NCBI RefSeq assembly: GCF_900747795.2
Contig: NC_041395.2
Location: forward strand, 169,549,031 to 169,613,030
DNA from: Erpetoichthys calabaricus
Taxonomy: Eukaryota > Chordata > Cladistia > Polypteriformes > Polypteridae
Reading direction: 5' to 3'
Length of the DNA: 64,000 nt
This document shows, in pieces, positions 1 through 10,885 of this stretch. Position numbers and translations under genes: made by a program. Below the pieces are notes generated by a model that searched no databases, was not told where the DNA came from, and saw nothing but the letters and a program-made list of their open reading frames with translations. Each line of letters begins with the position of its first letter. Position 1 is the first letter of the stretch.

Positions 1-572
1 AGAATGTCCGGCCATCTGTTCGTCAACTCAAGCTGAAGCGATCTTGGGTGCTGCAACAGGACAATGACCCAAAACACACCAGCAAATCCACCTCTGAATG
101 GCTGAAGAAAAACAAAATGAAGACTTTGGAGTGGCCTAGTCAAAGTCCTGACCTGAATCCAATTGAGATGCTATGGCATGACCTTAAAAAGGCGGTTCAT
201 GCTAGAAAACCCTCAAATAAAGTTGAATTACAACAATTTTGCAAAGATGAGTGGGCCAAAATTCCTTCAGAGCGCTGTAAAAGACTCATTGCAAGTTATT
301 GCAAACGCTTGATTGCAGTTATTGCTGCTAAGGATGGACCAACCAGTTATTAGGTTCAGGGGGCAATTACTTTTTCACACAGGGCCATGTAGGTTTGGAT
401 TTTTTTTTCTCCCTAAATAATAAAAACCACTATTTACAAACTGCATTTTGTGTTTACTTGTGTTATATTTGACTAATGGTTAAATGTGTTTGATGATCAG
501 AAACATTTTGTGTGACAAACATGCAAAAGAATAAGAAATCAGGAAGGGGGCAAATAGTTTTTCACACCACTG
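1..572 (+). mobile_element. Tc1-type DNA transposon, 3' part
   Basis: The right-hand end of a Tc1/mariner superfamily transposon, cut by the window start. It holds the C-terminal transposase coding region, then a noncoding tail ending in CACCACTG next to a TA, the usual Tc1 target dinucleotide (573-574). The phrase for an A/T-rich, TTTTTCACAC-type end occurs twice, at about 370-380 and 556-566, as expected for a Tc1 family with subterminal inverted-repeat copies. The left inverted repeat lies outside the window. Confidence 0.8.
3..353 (+). pseudogene. Tc1 transposase, C-terminal part
   Basis: An open frame from the window edge to a TAG stop. It encodes the C-terminal third of a Tc1 transposase, the DDE enzyme that cuts and pastes the element at TA sites. 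The second catalytic aspartate is visible in LQQDNDPKH (about residues 17-25 of the visible part), and the third acidic residue lies in SPDLNPIEMLWHDLK. The tail keeps the usual basic helix and ends GPTSY. No stop interrupts the visible part, so this fragment is fairly young, but the helix-turn-helix half is off the window. It is marked as pseudogene because completeness cannot be judged. Confidence 0.8.
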
Positions 573-749
573 TAAATGAAATAGTCCTCTTTGTAGTTAG
601 GGTTCTCACGGAGTCACTTGATGCTGATGGTCATACAGACTTCTGGATTTTAATCCATCCATCATTTTTGGAACATCATGATACTTAGATTAGATGGTAG
701 TGGCGCAAGCCACCACCAAAAGGACACCGTAAAAGGAAACAGAAGAGAG

Positions 750-1036
750 AGTCCAGGTCCTTCCTGTGTGGAGTTTGCATGTTCTCCCCGTGTCTGCATG
801 GGTTTCCTCTGGGTGTTCTGGTTTCCTCCCACAGTCCAAAGACATGCAGGTTAGGTGGACTGGCGATCCTAAATTGTCCCTAGTGTGTGTGTGTGTGTGT
901 GTGCCCTGTGGTGGGCTGACACCCTGCCCGGGGTTTGTTTCCTGCCTTGCGCCCTGTGTTGGCTGGGATTGGCTCCAGCAGACCCCGTGACCCTATATCC
1001 TGTAGTTAGGATATAGTGGGTTGGATGATGGATGGA
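750..1036 (+). repeat. SINE/tRNA-type repeat, 5'-truncated
   Basis: A sense copy of the same repeat that is complete at 32311-32660. It starts in the body (GTGGAGTTTGCATGTTCTCC), contains the conserved CCCACAGTCCAAAGACATGC segment and a (TG)n run, and ends in a GGATGATGGATGGA tail. The tRNA-like head with its B box is missing. Confidence 0.75.
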
Positions 1037-1039
1037 GTA

Positions 1040-2332
1040 TTGTTTGGGTTTGAGCCATACTGACTTCTTAATTCACTCTGTGCTTAAGAACTGGACTCAT
1101 GTATTGATATTTTCCATCATTCTGTCTGTCTATCTCCTTTATGTCTTCATTCTTAGTTAAGGTTACTTGCTGGTTCTTTTTAGTGTATTAAGTTAACAGA
1201 TGAAAGCCAACAAACAGAGTACCCATGCATCACTCATGAGGACCACAAATTTCCGTGCAATTAATGCTCATGTCAAACTATCTCTTTATAGAGACCATAA
1301 TAGTGTATGAGACCTGTTACACTGAAAGGAAGAGGCATAATTATCAGTATTGCGGTTTTAGACTGTGAATTAATCAACATTCACTTCAGCAAAGAAAAGT
1401 TAACTCTGAATAACTTAGTGCTGATCAAAAAATGATTTTGTTTTATCTTATTAGCTGTTCTGTTGAACCCTGGAGATGAGCCACTGAAAGTGAAGGCTCT
1501 GAAGTCAGGAACGCTCTGCTCCCTTCATCTGTTGGCTGGTATTGGGTGGGTGGGTGTGTGTTTGTAACCATCACTGAGATTCCACATAGCCCATCTGTCT
1601 CGATATAGGCTGGGTGTAGCAAAATACATTTAATGCATAAGTAACGTGCCAGCCATGTTGTGTAGCAACAGTCAAATCTGAATATTTTACTTTTACTCTA
1701 GAGCTTTTTACTTGCTGTTTTTATAATGCAATGCAAATGATGAGGCAGAGCCACTAAAAGCCAGTTGCCTGGGATTTTTCCTTAAACAGCAGACAGTAGT
1801 TTAATAACCCCCATGAGGATCTTAAATTAGCAAAAGTGCACAGAGGCAGTTGTCTGAAACATCAGTACATTTGCTGCTTAAACAGCTGCTTGGTTTTAGT
1901 CAGAAGGTTTGGACATTTCTGTTTTTTTCATGGACATGTGGCAGCACAGGATGTGAAGAATGATGATATTTATAGTACAGTATTAGGCAGCTGTGAAGAG
2001 CCCGAATATCATTCAAAGTCAGAGCATTCAGTACTCCTAAATTTGGCAGTATTGGTTTAGAAGAATCTAGAAGCAGGTGAAAAGCTGGATGTCACAGCTG
2101 TGAGAACACTTCCAGTATGCTTTTGAGAACAGGCTGAATGAAATGTGCTTAAAAAAAGAAAAATAATAGACAGGATGGTATAAACCGAAGAAGTGAAGGG
2201 AAAAGAAGTAAAAAATGGACGAGAAATGTGTAACTTGAGGAGAATGGTAAATGGAGGGATAAGAGTAAACAGCAGAAGGAATATTTAGTCTGTCATGAAC
2301 AGAGAAGCCTGATTGCTTTTATTTCTCAACAG
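1040..2332 (+). other. Intron sequence upstream of the EFHD exon
   Basis: A+T-rich sequence with a short (GGGT/TG)-rich patch near 1540-1560. No coding exon, RNA gene or clear transposon was recognised. It ends in a polypyrimidine tract and CAG at 2330-2332, the acceptor for the exon that follows. Confidence 0.5.
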
Positions 2333-2467
2333 TTTCTGCTAATCTTCAGAAAGGCAGCAGCCGGTGAGCTGGAGGAGGAAAGTGGGCTAATGGCTCTGGC
2401 ACGACTCTCTGAGATTGATGTTTCTACTGAAGGTGTTCTGGGTGCAAGAGACTTTTTTGAAGCTAAG
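2333..2467 (+). CDS. efhd1: EFHD1/EFHD2 (swiprosin family), penultimate coding exon
   Basis: A 135-nt exon, 45 whole codons, framed by an acceptor (TTCTCAACAG) and a donor (AAG then GTATGAG). It encodes FLLIFRKAAAGEL..., then SGLMALARLSEIDVS and DFFEAK. This is the segment that follows the second EF-hand in the calcium-binding swiprosins EFHD1 (mitochondrial) and EFHD2 (actin-associated). The EF-hands themselves are encoded by exons upstream of the window. SGLMALA matches EFHD1 better than EFHD2 (SGLCVLA in human, from memory), while the last exon leans to EFHD2, so the paralogue call is not secure. A GIGYF2-like promoter position downstream would favour EFHD1. Family assignment is confident; symbol choice is moderate. 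The exon has no stop or frameshift and looks functional. Confidence 0.88.
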
Positions 2468-3630
2468 GTATGAGTATAAATTGTTTGAAAGCATAATATT
2501 TAACTTTTTAACAGAACAATAATTATATATAGTATTGTATGTTCATCCTTCTATTTGATTGAGCTCTCATTTTTTTGATAAAACAACATGAGGTCTCAGG
2601 AGCACAAGTCCCAATTCAGGCCCTAACTCACTAGAACACTCAAACTGACTCATACCAAGCCAGCCCAACCTTCACATTTTTGAGATGTGGGAGAAAAACT
2701 CACACTTACACAGCAAAATGTGAAGCCATTACACATATAGTAACCATGACAAGTATCAAATCCTAGTTCCTGGACTTGTAAAACAAAAACATAACCATAT
2801 GCCAGCAAGCCACAGGGTGACATATTTTTTTAATTACATTTATTTTTAGATAACATTTTCCATTTACAAGCCCAAAAGAACTGTACATCTTAAAAACACA
2901 GTATAATTAAAATAAACTGAAAATAACATACAACACAACATAAAACACTGCTGAACACAGAATCATCTTCTACCCATTGCTAAACTCGGTTTAGGTTGAG
3001 ATCACAGGATCAAAACTAGTCACAACAAGTCCAAAAGCAAAGGAGGAACCAATTCTAGATGTGGCATTCATCCATTGCAGGGCATATTCAAGCACTTGCT
3101 CACACCACTCTTCAACTGACTCATACATTCTGTCTTTGTAATATGGGAAAAAAAATCTGAGCGCCCTTAGATCAGTGCTCCGCAACCGGTGTGCCACGGC
3201 ACACTGGTGTGCCTTGAGCCGATACAGGTGTGACGCGGTCAAATAAGACAATTTTCTAACTAAATAATATTTCAACGGTCCTCCTTAGAAACACAATAAC
3301 GAGAATACGTGCAATGAAATATTCGCTTAAATAGCCTTTTAAAGGTTTCATAATTTTATGTGTCATTTCTCTGAAATAATAAATCCCATCGCCTGTTGCC
3401 TAAGACGTAGGCCCTACGTAGTCGCCAAACAACTCCGTAGTACGCTTTGATAGGCAGAGCGCTCCGTACCCTCACCTAGATTCAATTCAAGCCGATGTAT
3501 TAGTCGTGCTACATCGCATTCACTCGTCTTGCGACAGTAGTTATCATCCATTACTATTAGTTGTGTTGCTGAATTGTGTACGGTTAATGTTCTTTGTGTG
3601 ATTCATATTTAGTTTTATACCCCTTTAAAT

Positions 3631-3914
3631 ATGGATACATTTTTACGTGGAAAAGATTCGTCTTCACGTACAGATGATGAAGAACCCAGCACAAGTGTTG
3701 CAAAAAAACCCAGAAAATTGTGAAAAGGAAGTACAACGAAGACTACATTCGATATGGATTCTCGTGGTGTGGTGACGAAACGGCTCCAAAGCCACAATGC
3801 ATCATTTGCGGCGATCAGCTATCAAACGAGGCAATGGCACCCAGTAAACTAAATCGCCATCTAAATTCAAACCATCCCAGTTACTCCAAAAAAGACAAAC
3901 AACTCTTGTGTTAA
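3631..3914 (+). pseudogene. hAT transposase N-terminus (BED zinc finger)
   Basis: Starts MDTFLRGKDSSSRTDDEEPS, an acidic and serine-rich leader. After a stop near 3720 the frame continues with KRKYNEDYIRYGFSW, then CIICGDQLSNEAM and LNRHLNSNHPSY. The Cys-x2-Cys ... His-x4-His pattern with the NEAM..SKLNRHL core is the BED zinc finger of the ZBED5/SCAND3-like hAT group; it binds the element ends. The RNase H-like catalytic domain and the C-terminal dimerisation domain are absent, removed with the middle of the element. It cannot encode an active transposase. Confidence 0.8.
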
Positions 3915-4188
3915 TTAAAAATGATAAGCGGTCATGCTTAAAAGATCTTGACCAAGAACTTCGGGTTGCGCTGTCAAATATTGAGCCGAATATAAAACTT
4001 CTGTGTTCATTGAAACAAGCGCAGGTATCACATTAATCAGTCATTATGTTATAATAATTATTACGATTGCATAAAAGTAAATATAGTATAGTTTTTATGT
4101 ATGTATGTATACGTATAATAAATGTATACATATAATAAAAAATGAAAATTTATTGTAAAATTTGTGATTTAAATTAATATCTATATAT

Positions 4189-4375
4189 CAGTGGCGTAGC
4201 TGGAGTTCATGTTGTCCGGGGCGGTGAAAAATTTGACGCCCCAAAGCTGAAAGAAATTTTTTTTTGCGCCTCTTCAAGGAACAAAAAAAAAGTAAAGTAC
4301 CGTAGTTTGGACGCCTCTAAATAGCTGCCGCTCGGAGCGGACTGCCCCACCAACCCCGGCCAAGCTACGGCACTG
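4189..4375. mobile_element. Short hAT MITE nested in a hAT element
   Basis: A 187-bp insertion with inverted ends CAGTGGCGTAGCT / AGCTACGGCACTG and 8-bp flanks CTATATAT (4181-4188) and CTATATAC (4376-4383), one mismatch. No coding capacity. It lies inside the element at 3173-4464, so it inserted later. Confidence 0.85.
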
Positions 4376-4621
4376 CTATATACTGTATTTTGGCTTTTGA
4401 TGTGCCGCGGAATTCTAGGAAGAACTTTGGTGTGTCGTAGGTGAGAAAAGGTTGCGGAGCACTGCCTTAGATTCCTTAGAGAAGAAGCCAACATGGAAGA
4501 AATATGCAAATTTCATACAGAGTTAACAAGGCAGGATTTGAATCAAGGATTTGTAAACTGTGAGGTCATACCACCCATTCATACAAAACACATGTAGAAA
4601 TATTCACACATATATATAGTA

Positions 4622-5315
4622 AAGGACAGTGCTCATGAGTGGCATCATGGCTGGTATTGGGCAAGGTTCCTTTATTGGATGGGAGGCCATCCCTTTGGAG
4701 GCACAAGAAGAAAGGCAGGGTGATCCCTATTTTAGCCAGGAAGTTGTCAGATAATGCCAGTTTTGAATTGGGTATACCAGCATCCTGGCAGGGTTGAACC
4801 AAGGAACAATACCTGGCCGAGGAGCCAATGTGATAGCAGGACCAGGGGAGACAACCAGTAAGGGCTATATGCTCCCCCAGCATGTTAGGTTGCAGCATCC
4901 TTGGTTGGCACTACCAGTATGGACACCCACAAAGCATGCTGGGAAATGTATCCCCATGGGGCATCCTTGTTAGGTTCCAATGTGCCAAGGCGAATTGTGA
5001 TGCTTTCAGGGACTTTTTTCAACCCAGAAGTGCTTTAATTTGGCTATATTCTAGCACCGGAAGTACTCCCAGGTCTAAGATAAAAGAGGCTTCGCAACCA
5101 CATACAAGAGAGTCAGAGTTGGGAGAGGAGCTGGACAACACTTTTCTGGAAGGAGTGGAGGAATAAGAGAGAGAGAGGGGAAGAGAATATTGGTGGTCAC
5201 ACAATGAGTACAAAGCCTTTTGTAAGATAAATAAACCTTTTTTTTTGTTTTATTGGCACTTGTGTAGTCATGGTTTGTTTTAGGTACTACAATACCCCCT
5301 ACTGGTCACAATATA
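4622..5315 (+). repeat. Unclassified repeat, possibly a solo LTR fossil
   Basis: A moderately G+C-rich block unlike its A+T-rich surroundings, with a TATA-like ATAAAAG near 5080 and an AATAAA polyadenylation-type signal near 5229, followed by a T-rich stretch. That order would fit a solo long terminal repeat, but no internal region or target duplication was found. It stays unclassified. Confidence 0.25.
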
Positions 5316-5380
5316 TAAATATTTTTTATTTAGTGCGTCCATTCATACATTAATATAGAAGTTCACATACAGTAGCTATA

Positions 5381-5622
5381 CAGTGCATCCGGAAAGTATT
5401 CACAGCACATCAATTTTTCCACATTTTGTTATGTTACAGCCTTATTCCAAAATGGATTAAATTCATTTTTTTCCTCAGAATTCTACACACAGCACCCCAT
5501 AATGACAACGTTAAAAAAGTTTACTTGAGATTTTTGCAAATTTATTATTATTATAACATTTATGCTTATTATAACAAAATGTGGAAAAAGTGATGCGCTG
5601 TGAATACTTTCCAGATGCACTG
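5381..5622. mobile_element. Tc1-type MITE
   Basis: A 242-bp noncoding element with inverted ends CAGTGCATCCGGAAAGTATT and its inverse (AATACTTTCCAGATGCACTG), flanked by TA on both sides (5379-5380 and 5623-5624). The internal sequence (CACATTTTGTTATGTTACAG) is the typical shell of a deleted Tc1 transposon. Confidence 0.85.
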
Positions 5623-7366
5623 TATACTGTATTTCTCTGCACACCATAGAGGGTGCCACATCACTGCAGGTGATGGAAGGCAGGACATAGGTGCTGTGAT
5701 AGTCTGTTGCATTATCCACCAGTCCTTCTCACTGTGTAGTGACTGAGCGATTACTCTCTAAACCCACAGGTTTATGATTCAGTTAGCAACTCTGTTTGAC
5801 AATGAACAAATCACTTAACAAACCTTACCTCCAAATATTTATGTAAAAAAACTGTACACGCTACAGAGCTTGTGCACTTGTGAAGTGCCTTCAGATGGTT
5901 TTCAATATAGAAAGGCACTATGGGAAATAAGGCTGTTTACTTGGTTCTTCTTTGGACCTCCCTTCTTATGTTCAAAGATCAGAGTGAAGTCCATTCTGGT
6001 TACAGTACCTTGTAGTAAAACCACATAGAATCTGGGTTCATTTAGCTTTACATATATCTATGGCTTTTGATATGCAGTGCGTGACGTTAAGTGAAATTGC
6101 CTTTTAAAAAGGCACCAAAGTGTTTATTGTGGACTTCTTGAATAAAAAGAAATGAAAATCTATTGGCTCTTTTAAAAAAGGTAAGTGGAAAATAGCATAA
6201 GAGGGTTTTCTTGGAAGGTGGTACATGCAGATTAGGCTCTGGGCTGATCAAAGCAAGCTATTTGATTTTACGGATTCAGTCTATGGAATCATTGTAAAAT
6301 TTAAGCCTTGAGAGTTGTTACAACTGACGTAGTTTACTGTTGGACAAAAGAGTTTAAAGTTTGATTCTGTTTATATCGTCAGTGTTGAAAAGGACTATTT
6401 ATTTATCAACTGAGGAACATTTCCCATACCGATTTGTAGTTATTGTATACATTTGGAGTTGTATTATGTGTTTCTGTGCCTTCTTACTGTTGTTTTAATA
6501 TACTGATCTGGTCCATACTGAAAATTACCCTTTACATATTGGTAAAAGGCAGAGATGTGCTAGGAAAGATTTAATATTGGCCTTTAACTCTAAATTTAAA
6601 TAGGGTTATTACACACATCATAACATGCTAATATTGTTCTGCTGTCACTAGATTGTAGGAAACATGTAGATAAGGATTTCGTTGTACTTAGTACATGTGA
6701 CAATAAATCTCTCAACTGTTTACACTGACAATCATTTAATTGAGGCATTCTTGGTACACTGTAGCCCCCTGAAGGCCACCACCATAATCTTATACTGTCT
6801 GCTGGTTGCCATTTTATGCTGAGCTTCATTCATTTAACTCCATGTAGTAGTCATGAATATAACAAATATTCAAAGGTAATCATGCAAAGTTTGCTTTCTT
6901 GAAATACTTCACACAAATTACCCATTGTTTCTGGATTTATCAGCTTATTGGTCAATGTATTAAGGAGTAATGTGTTTAAGTAAGCACATGTGCTGTTAAT
7001 TTGGTAAAACTGACAGATCTGTAGGAAAGTACCAAAGGGCATTGGGTTTTTTCTATGCTTTTGAGGACACAGTTTCCACAAGGGTACATAATGCACTTGC
7101 TTCAGTTCCAAGAAAAAGATGAAGTGATGTTAAATGAATTAAAAAATACAATAAAGACAAAATATACATTTTTGACCTGGTTTCAAATGCATTAAAATAA
7201 ACACGTAAACATTTTAGCTTTTTAAAAAATTTTGGTTATAAGTCACTCTTTGATTTAGTGTTAAACATCTTAGAAATAGCGTTATTGAGCAGAAAATATG
7301 TGATGACATGATTAACTAGTAAAATTTATTAATTCATTTTGAAATACCCATATTGTAATTTATGTG

Positions 7367-7545
7367 TGCAGGGTAGCATCAGTGCGGGATGGGATGCCAA
7401 TCTATTGCATAGCACACCCACTCATGCATACTCAATGGTCCAGTGTAGAGGTAATCAAGCACCATTACATAACTGAGAAAAAACACGTGGAGAACATACC
7501 AACAGTCCACGCAGAGGGACCAGGCTGATATCTGAACCATGTTGT
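7367..7545 (-). repeat. Degraded SINE fragment, antisense
   Basis: Weakly matches the antisense body of the SINE at 32311-32660: GGATGGGATGCCAATCTATTGC, GAGAACATACCAACAGTCCACGC. Head and tail are not recognisable. Similar worn copies lie near 15540-15690 and 2600-2820. Confidence 0.45.
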
Positions 7546-8330
7546 TGTTGCCAGTGATATAATTTCATATTTCAAATAGGAGATGAGTGTTTACTTTGAT
7601 ATATATGAAACAATACTTGGAGTCTATATTTGATTGAACTGTTTTACTTATTGCAATGTAATTTATAAGTTAATAAAGTTAAAAATATCAAATTTCATAC
7701 CCAAGAAGATTAAGTTTCATGCACCACTAAAGTGTGAGATTATCTGTTGTTCTGTCATAGCCTGAAATTGTGGAAGCAAGTTGGCTGAAAACAGCTCTTC
7801 AAGCACTGCTGCCACACACTATTTTTACATTAACCCCTTGCAAATATACATTTTCTTTTTACTATTTAAAAAATGTATCCTCCTGAGCAGTAGTTGTGCA
7901 AAAATATAAACAGGCTGTTAAAGAAAATTCCTTTAAGGCAACAAATAATGGGAGGGCAAAAGTACCTTGATATGCAAGCAAAAACGAAACAGTGCCACCT
8001 CGTGGTGAAATGGGTAATTGCAATGACTCTTAAACAGTTCAGTAATCCATCTGTGTATTCTTTTTTTTTTTTACTGAAAATGCCTTCCCCTTTTCCAGTT
8101 GAACTGAGTGAAAAGGTAAATAGTATATTTATGTCTAGTGTTCATAATTGTCAAACTAAACTCCTTATCTTGGAGTAATAACTGGTCTCTACTAAAATGC
8201 AACTCTGAAGCATCACACTCACATAATGATGGAACATAAAGTAAAGACTAACCATATAATTTAAGCAACATCCCTAAATTCCACATTTATGTTGACTCGG
8301 ATCTTAAAAAAATGTTTTAAGAAGAGACTC

Positions 8331-8873
8331 AGCAGAACATTAGAAAATATTAGATAAGAACAGGTTATTCAACCCAAAAAAGCTAGTCCCATCCATTTAA
8401 TTCCTCCAAAATAACTTCAAATCTAGTTTTGAAGGTCCCTAAGTTCTACTGTCTACCACACTACTTGGTAACTTATTTCATGTATCTGTGGTTCTCTGTG
8501 TGAAGAAAAACCTTATAATGTTTGTGTGAAATTTCCCCTTAACAAGTTCCCAACTGTGTCCCTGTGTTCTTGTTAAACTCATTTTAAAATAACAGTCTCA
8601 ATCTACTGTACCAACTGTCTTCATAATTTTTAAACACTTCAGTCATGTCATCACTTAATCTTACTTTGATTTAACTGAAAAAGGCTCAGCTCTTTTAATC
8701 TTTACTCATAACTCATCCCCTGCAGTCCTGGAACTTCTCTGGACTTTTTCCACGGGCTTCTATGTAATTTGTGTAGCTTGGAGTCCAAAACAGCAACAGT
8801 ACTCCAGATGAGCCCTTACCAGTGTGTTATAAAGCTTGAGCATAACCTCCTTGGATTTGTTCTCTACACATCA
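8331..8873 (-). pseudogene. CR1-like LINE, reverse transcriptase 3' end
   Basis: Reading the minus strand gives, with several stops and frameshifts, the C-terminal end of a CR1-type non-LTR reverse transcriptase protein: MTEVFKIMKTV, then RTQGHSWELVKGKF, FFTQRTTDTWNKLPSSVVDS and a final short helix. CR1-clade proteins carry a similar FFS.R....WN.LP..VV motif. It is the 3' part of a LINE whose RT core lies at 10131-10870, beyond a later Helitron insertion. Age looks considerable. Confidence 0.75.
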
Positions 8874-10130
8874 TCTATATATATAATTCACTACGCCGCC
8901 GACAAGTAGCCACCCATGGAAAGCACGCAAGACAGCCACGCCCACCAACTCTAAGACCATTGGATACAACGACAACTTGCCGAGCCACGCCCACCACCTC
9001 GGACGCAGCACCTCACAACACAGGGCGTTATTCACGTTTGTCTCTGCTAGACTCCACATGCACCTCTGAGCCACGTTGACTTTTCATTATTTTTTTCGGT
9101 TATGACGCACGTACCACCATCGCAAACTGTTTTACACGCCATGGTCTTACAGTTGGTGGGCGGGTCTCCGTGAGTTGCTCTTGCGAGCGGGCACATGACC
9201 AGGCGGTGTGTATGCTTTGAGAACGAGGGTGGACGGGGCAGGACCATGTAAGAAGAGGCATGTTTGTTGCGGATGTGAATCGCTGAATGAGCGTGTGACG
9301 GCGGTCCTCCAGTTGTCAGTCACGGACAATTGTATGTTTCCCTCTCAAAACACAATGAAGGAAGCAGTCTTTAAAAACCAATAAGCCCTGTGCCTCTGTT
9401 TCATTAGCATCTCACCTGCTTCACCGATGTAGGCCCTGCAACAGTCGAGACGCTCTCTCAGCAGCTGACCTTCTACACAAGCTGTGTGGGTAGGTGGGTG
9501 TTAGTTAATTAGTTACTCAAAGGATTTCAAGATTTAATATGCACAAGCGGTAACACTGCAAAATCAGCCCAAACCAGAAAAGACGGCTGGCAAAAAGTGG
9601 CCGACAAATTAAACGCGTGTGCATTGTACTTACTGAAAGCAGCGTTACGGATTTTGCAAATGTTCATTTTTTTCCCTCCTTTTAGACAACTGTGTCTTTC
9701 CGGAAGTGTTCAGCCATCAATAAATAATTATGCGCCGTATGCCTGCAGGAACACGTGCAACAAGCGAGAGAGAGCGAGCGACACAGACACACACACACAC
9801 ACACTCATTCATTCATACATACATACATACATACATACATACACGCGCGCGAGAGAGAGAGCGTAGATAGCATCGTTGCAATGTTACTTTTCTTGGTAGC
9901 TTATTACATTACGGATGTTTCACATGTTCAATTTTTCCCGTGCTTAAAAGACATTAAAAAATTGTTTTTAACTGTGACTCCGGAACCTCACAGTACGCAA
10001 GCTATATTAAGCATCAACAACAAAGACCCGCTACACCTTAATCTACAAGTACTGACAACTGTGTTGTTCAGGAAGTGTTCACCCATCAGTACATAATTAT
10101 GTGGCGTATGCTACGCCACGGGTTGGCTAA
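8874..10130 (+). mobile_element. Non-autonomous Helitron, plus orientation
   Basis: A 1,257-bp insertion splitting a LINE. It begins A|TCTATATATATAATTCAC, with the Helitron 5' TC after a host A, and ends GGGTTGG-CTAA|T, a one-base variant of the terminal CTAG. Before the end is a GC hairpin (GTGGCGTATGCTACGCCAC). It has no transposition gene. Inside are (CA)n and (CATA)n microsatellites at 9785-9845 and a second copy of its own 3' terminal region near 9680-9760. The related copy at 61892-63653 lies in reverse. Confidence 0.8.
9781..9865. repeat. Microsatellites (CA)n, (CATA)n, (GA)n
   Basis: A compound run: about ten CA units, CATT units, eight CATA units, then CGCGCGCGAGAGAGAG. Lies inside the Helitron 8874-10130. 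Confidence 0.9.
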
Positions 10131-10880
10131 TTCTATATAAACTAACATCCTTCTCATAAGGTGTACTTTCAATTGTCAGACCTCCCATTGTGTATTCAAA
10201 TCTAACAATTTTACTTTCTGTAATACTTTACATTTACTTACATTAAATTTCATCTGCCACAAATTTCCTAAACCATTCAACAGATTCTAAATTATCTACC
10301 AGTCCACTTAACTTGGTATCATTTGCAAACGTAACCAGCTTGTCTTTTATATTCATATCCAAACCATTTATATATATATATATTAAACATAGTACCAGCC
10401 CTAGCAATGACTCCTGATGTCCACCACTCTTAACTTCACCCAATTCTAAGAAGGTTTCTTGCACCATAACCCCCTGCTTCCTGTGTTTTGGACAATTCTG
10501 CACCCATCTGTGCACTACATCCTGAACTCCCACCCCTTTGGTTGTAATTATAAAATGCTTTCTGAAAGTGAAGATAAATAATATCACATACACTACTCTG
10601 GTGATTATCATTTTATTGCATCCTCATAGAATTCCAGTATGTTAGTGAAACTTGATCTCCCTCATCTGAACCCATGCTAACTGTTCCTTAAAACTCCTGT
10701 TCTTGCCATGTGTTGCACAATCATTTCCTTAATAATTCCTGCCATTAATGCACGTGATGCACATTAAACTTACTGACATTTAATTACGTGTTTCTGCCTA
10801 ATCAGCCTTTTTATATAATAGGATAATATTTGACATTTTCCAGTGTGCACAGTGACTTCCTAAAAATATGCATCACTAGA
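10131..10880 (-). pseudogene. CR1-like LINE, reverse transcriptase core
   Basis: The 5' side of the LINE that continues at 8331-8873. On the minus strand it reads VKSGGHQESLLGLVLCLIYI, then FANDTKLSGLVDNLE. These match the reverse transcriptase motifs of CR1-like elements, normally (V)PQGSVLGP.LF.IYIND and FADDTK. The active-site FADD reads FAND here and PQGS is changed to HQES, so the enzyme is inactive. The N-terminal and endonuclease parts are missing. The two halves became separated when the Helitron inserted. Confidence 0.75.
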
Positions 10881-10885
10881 ACATA

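Larger units (their letters stand above)
3173..4464 (+). mobile_element. hAT transposon with BED-finger remnant
   Basis: A 1,292-bp element with inverted ends CAGTGCTCCGCAAC / GTTGCGGAGCACTG and a perfect 8-bp target duplication CCTTAGAT (3165-3172 and 4465-4472), as expected of hAT. The CACGGCACACTGGTGTGCC ends recur in inverted form near 4400-4440. Inside lies only the N-terminal part of a transposase, so it is an internally deleted copy. A second, smaller hAT element sits in its right part (4189-4375). Confidence 0.9.

Noticed and set aside
4207-4509. A 100-codon minus-strand frame
   Set aside because: It crosses the boundary of two nested hAT elements and contains no transposase motif.
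9597-10096. Frames of 89-113 codons with Thr/His repeats
   Set aside because: They read through (CA)n and (CATA)n microsatellites in a non-autonomous Helitron.
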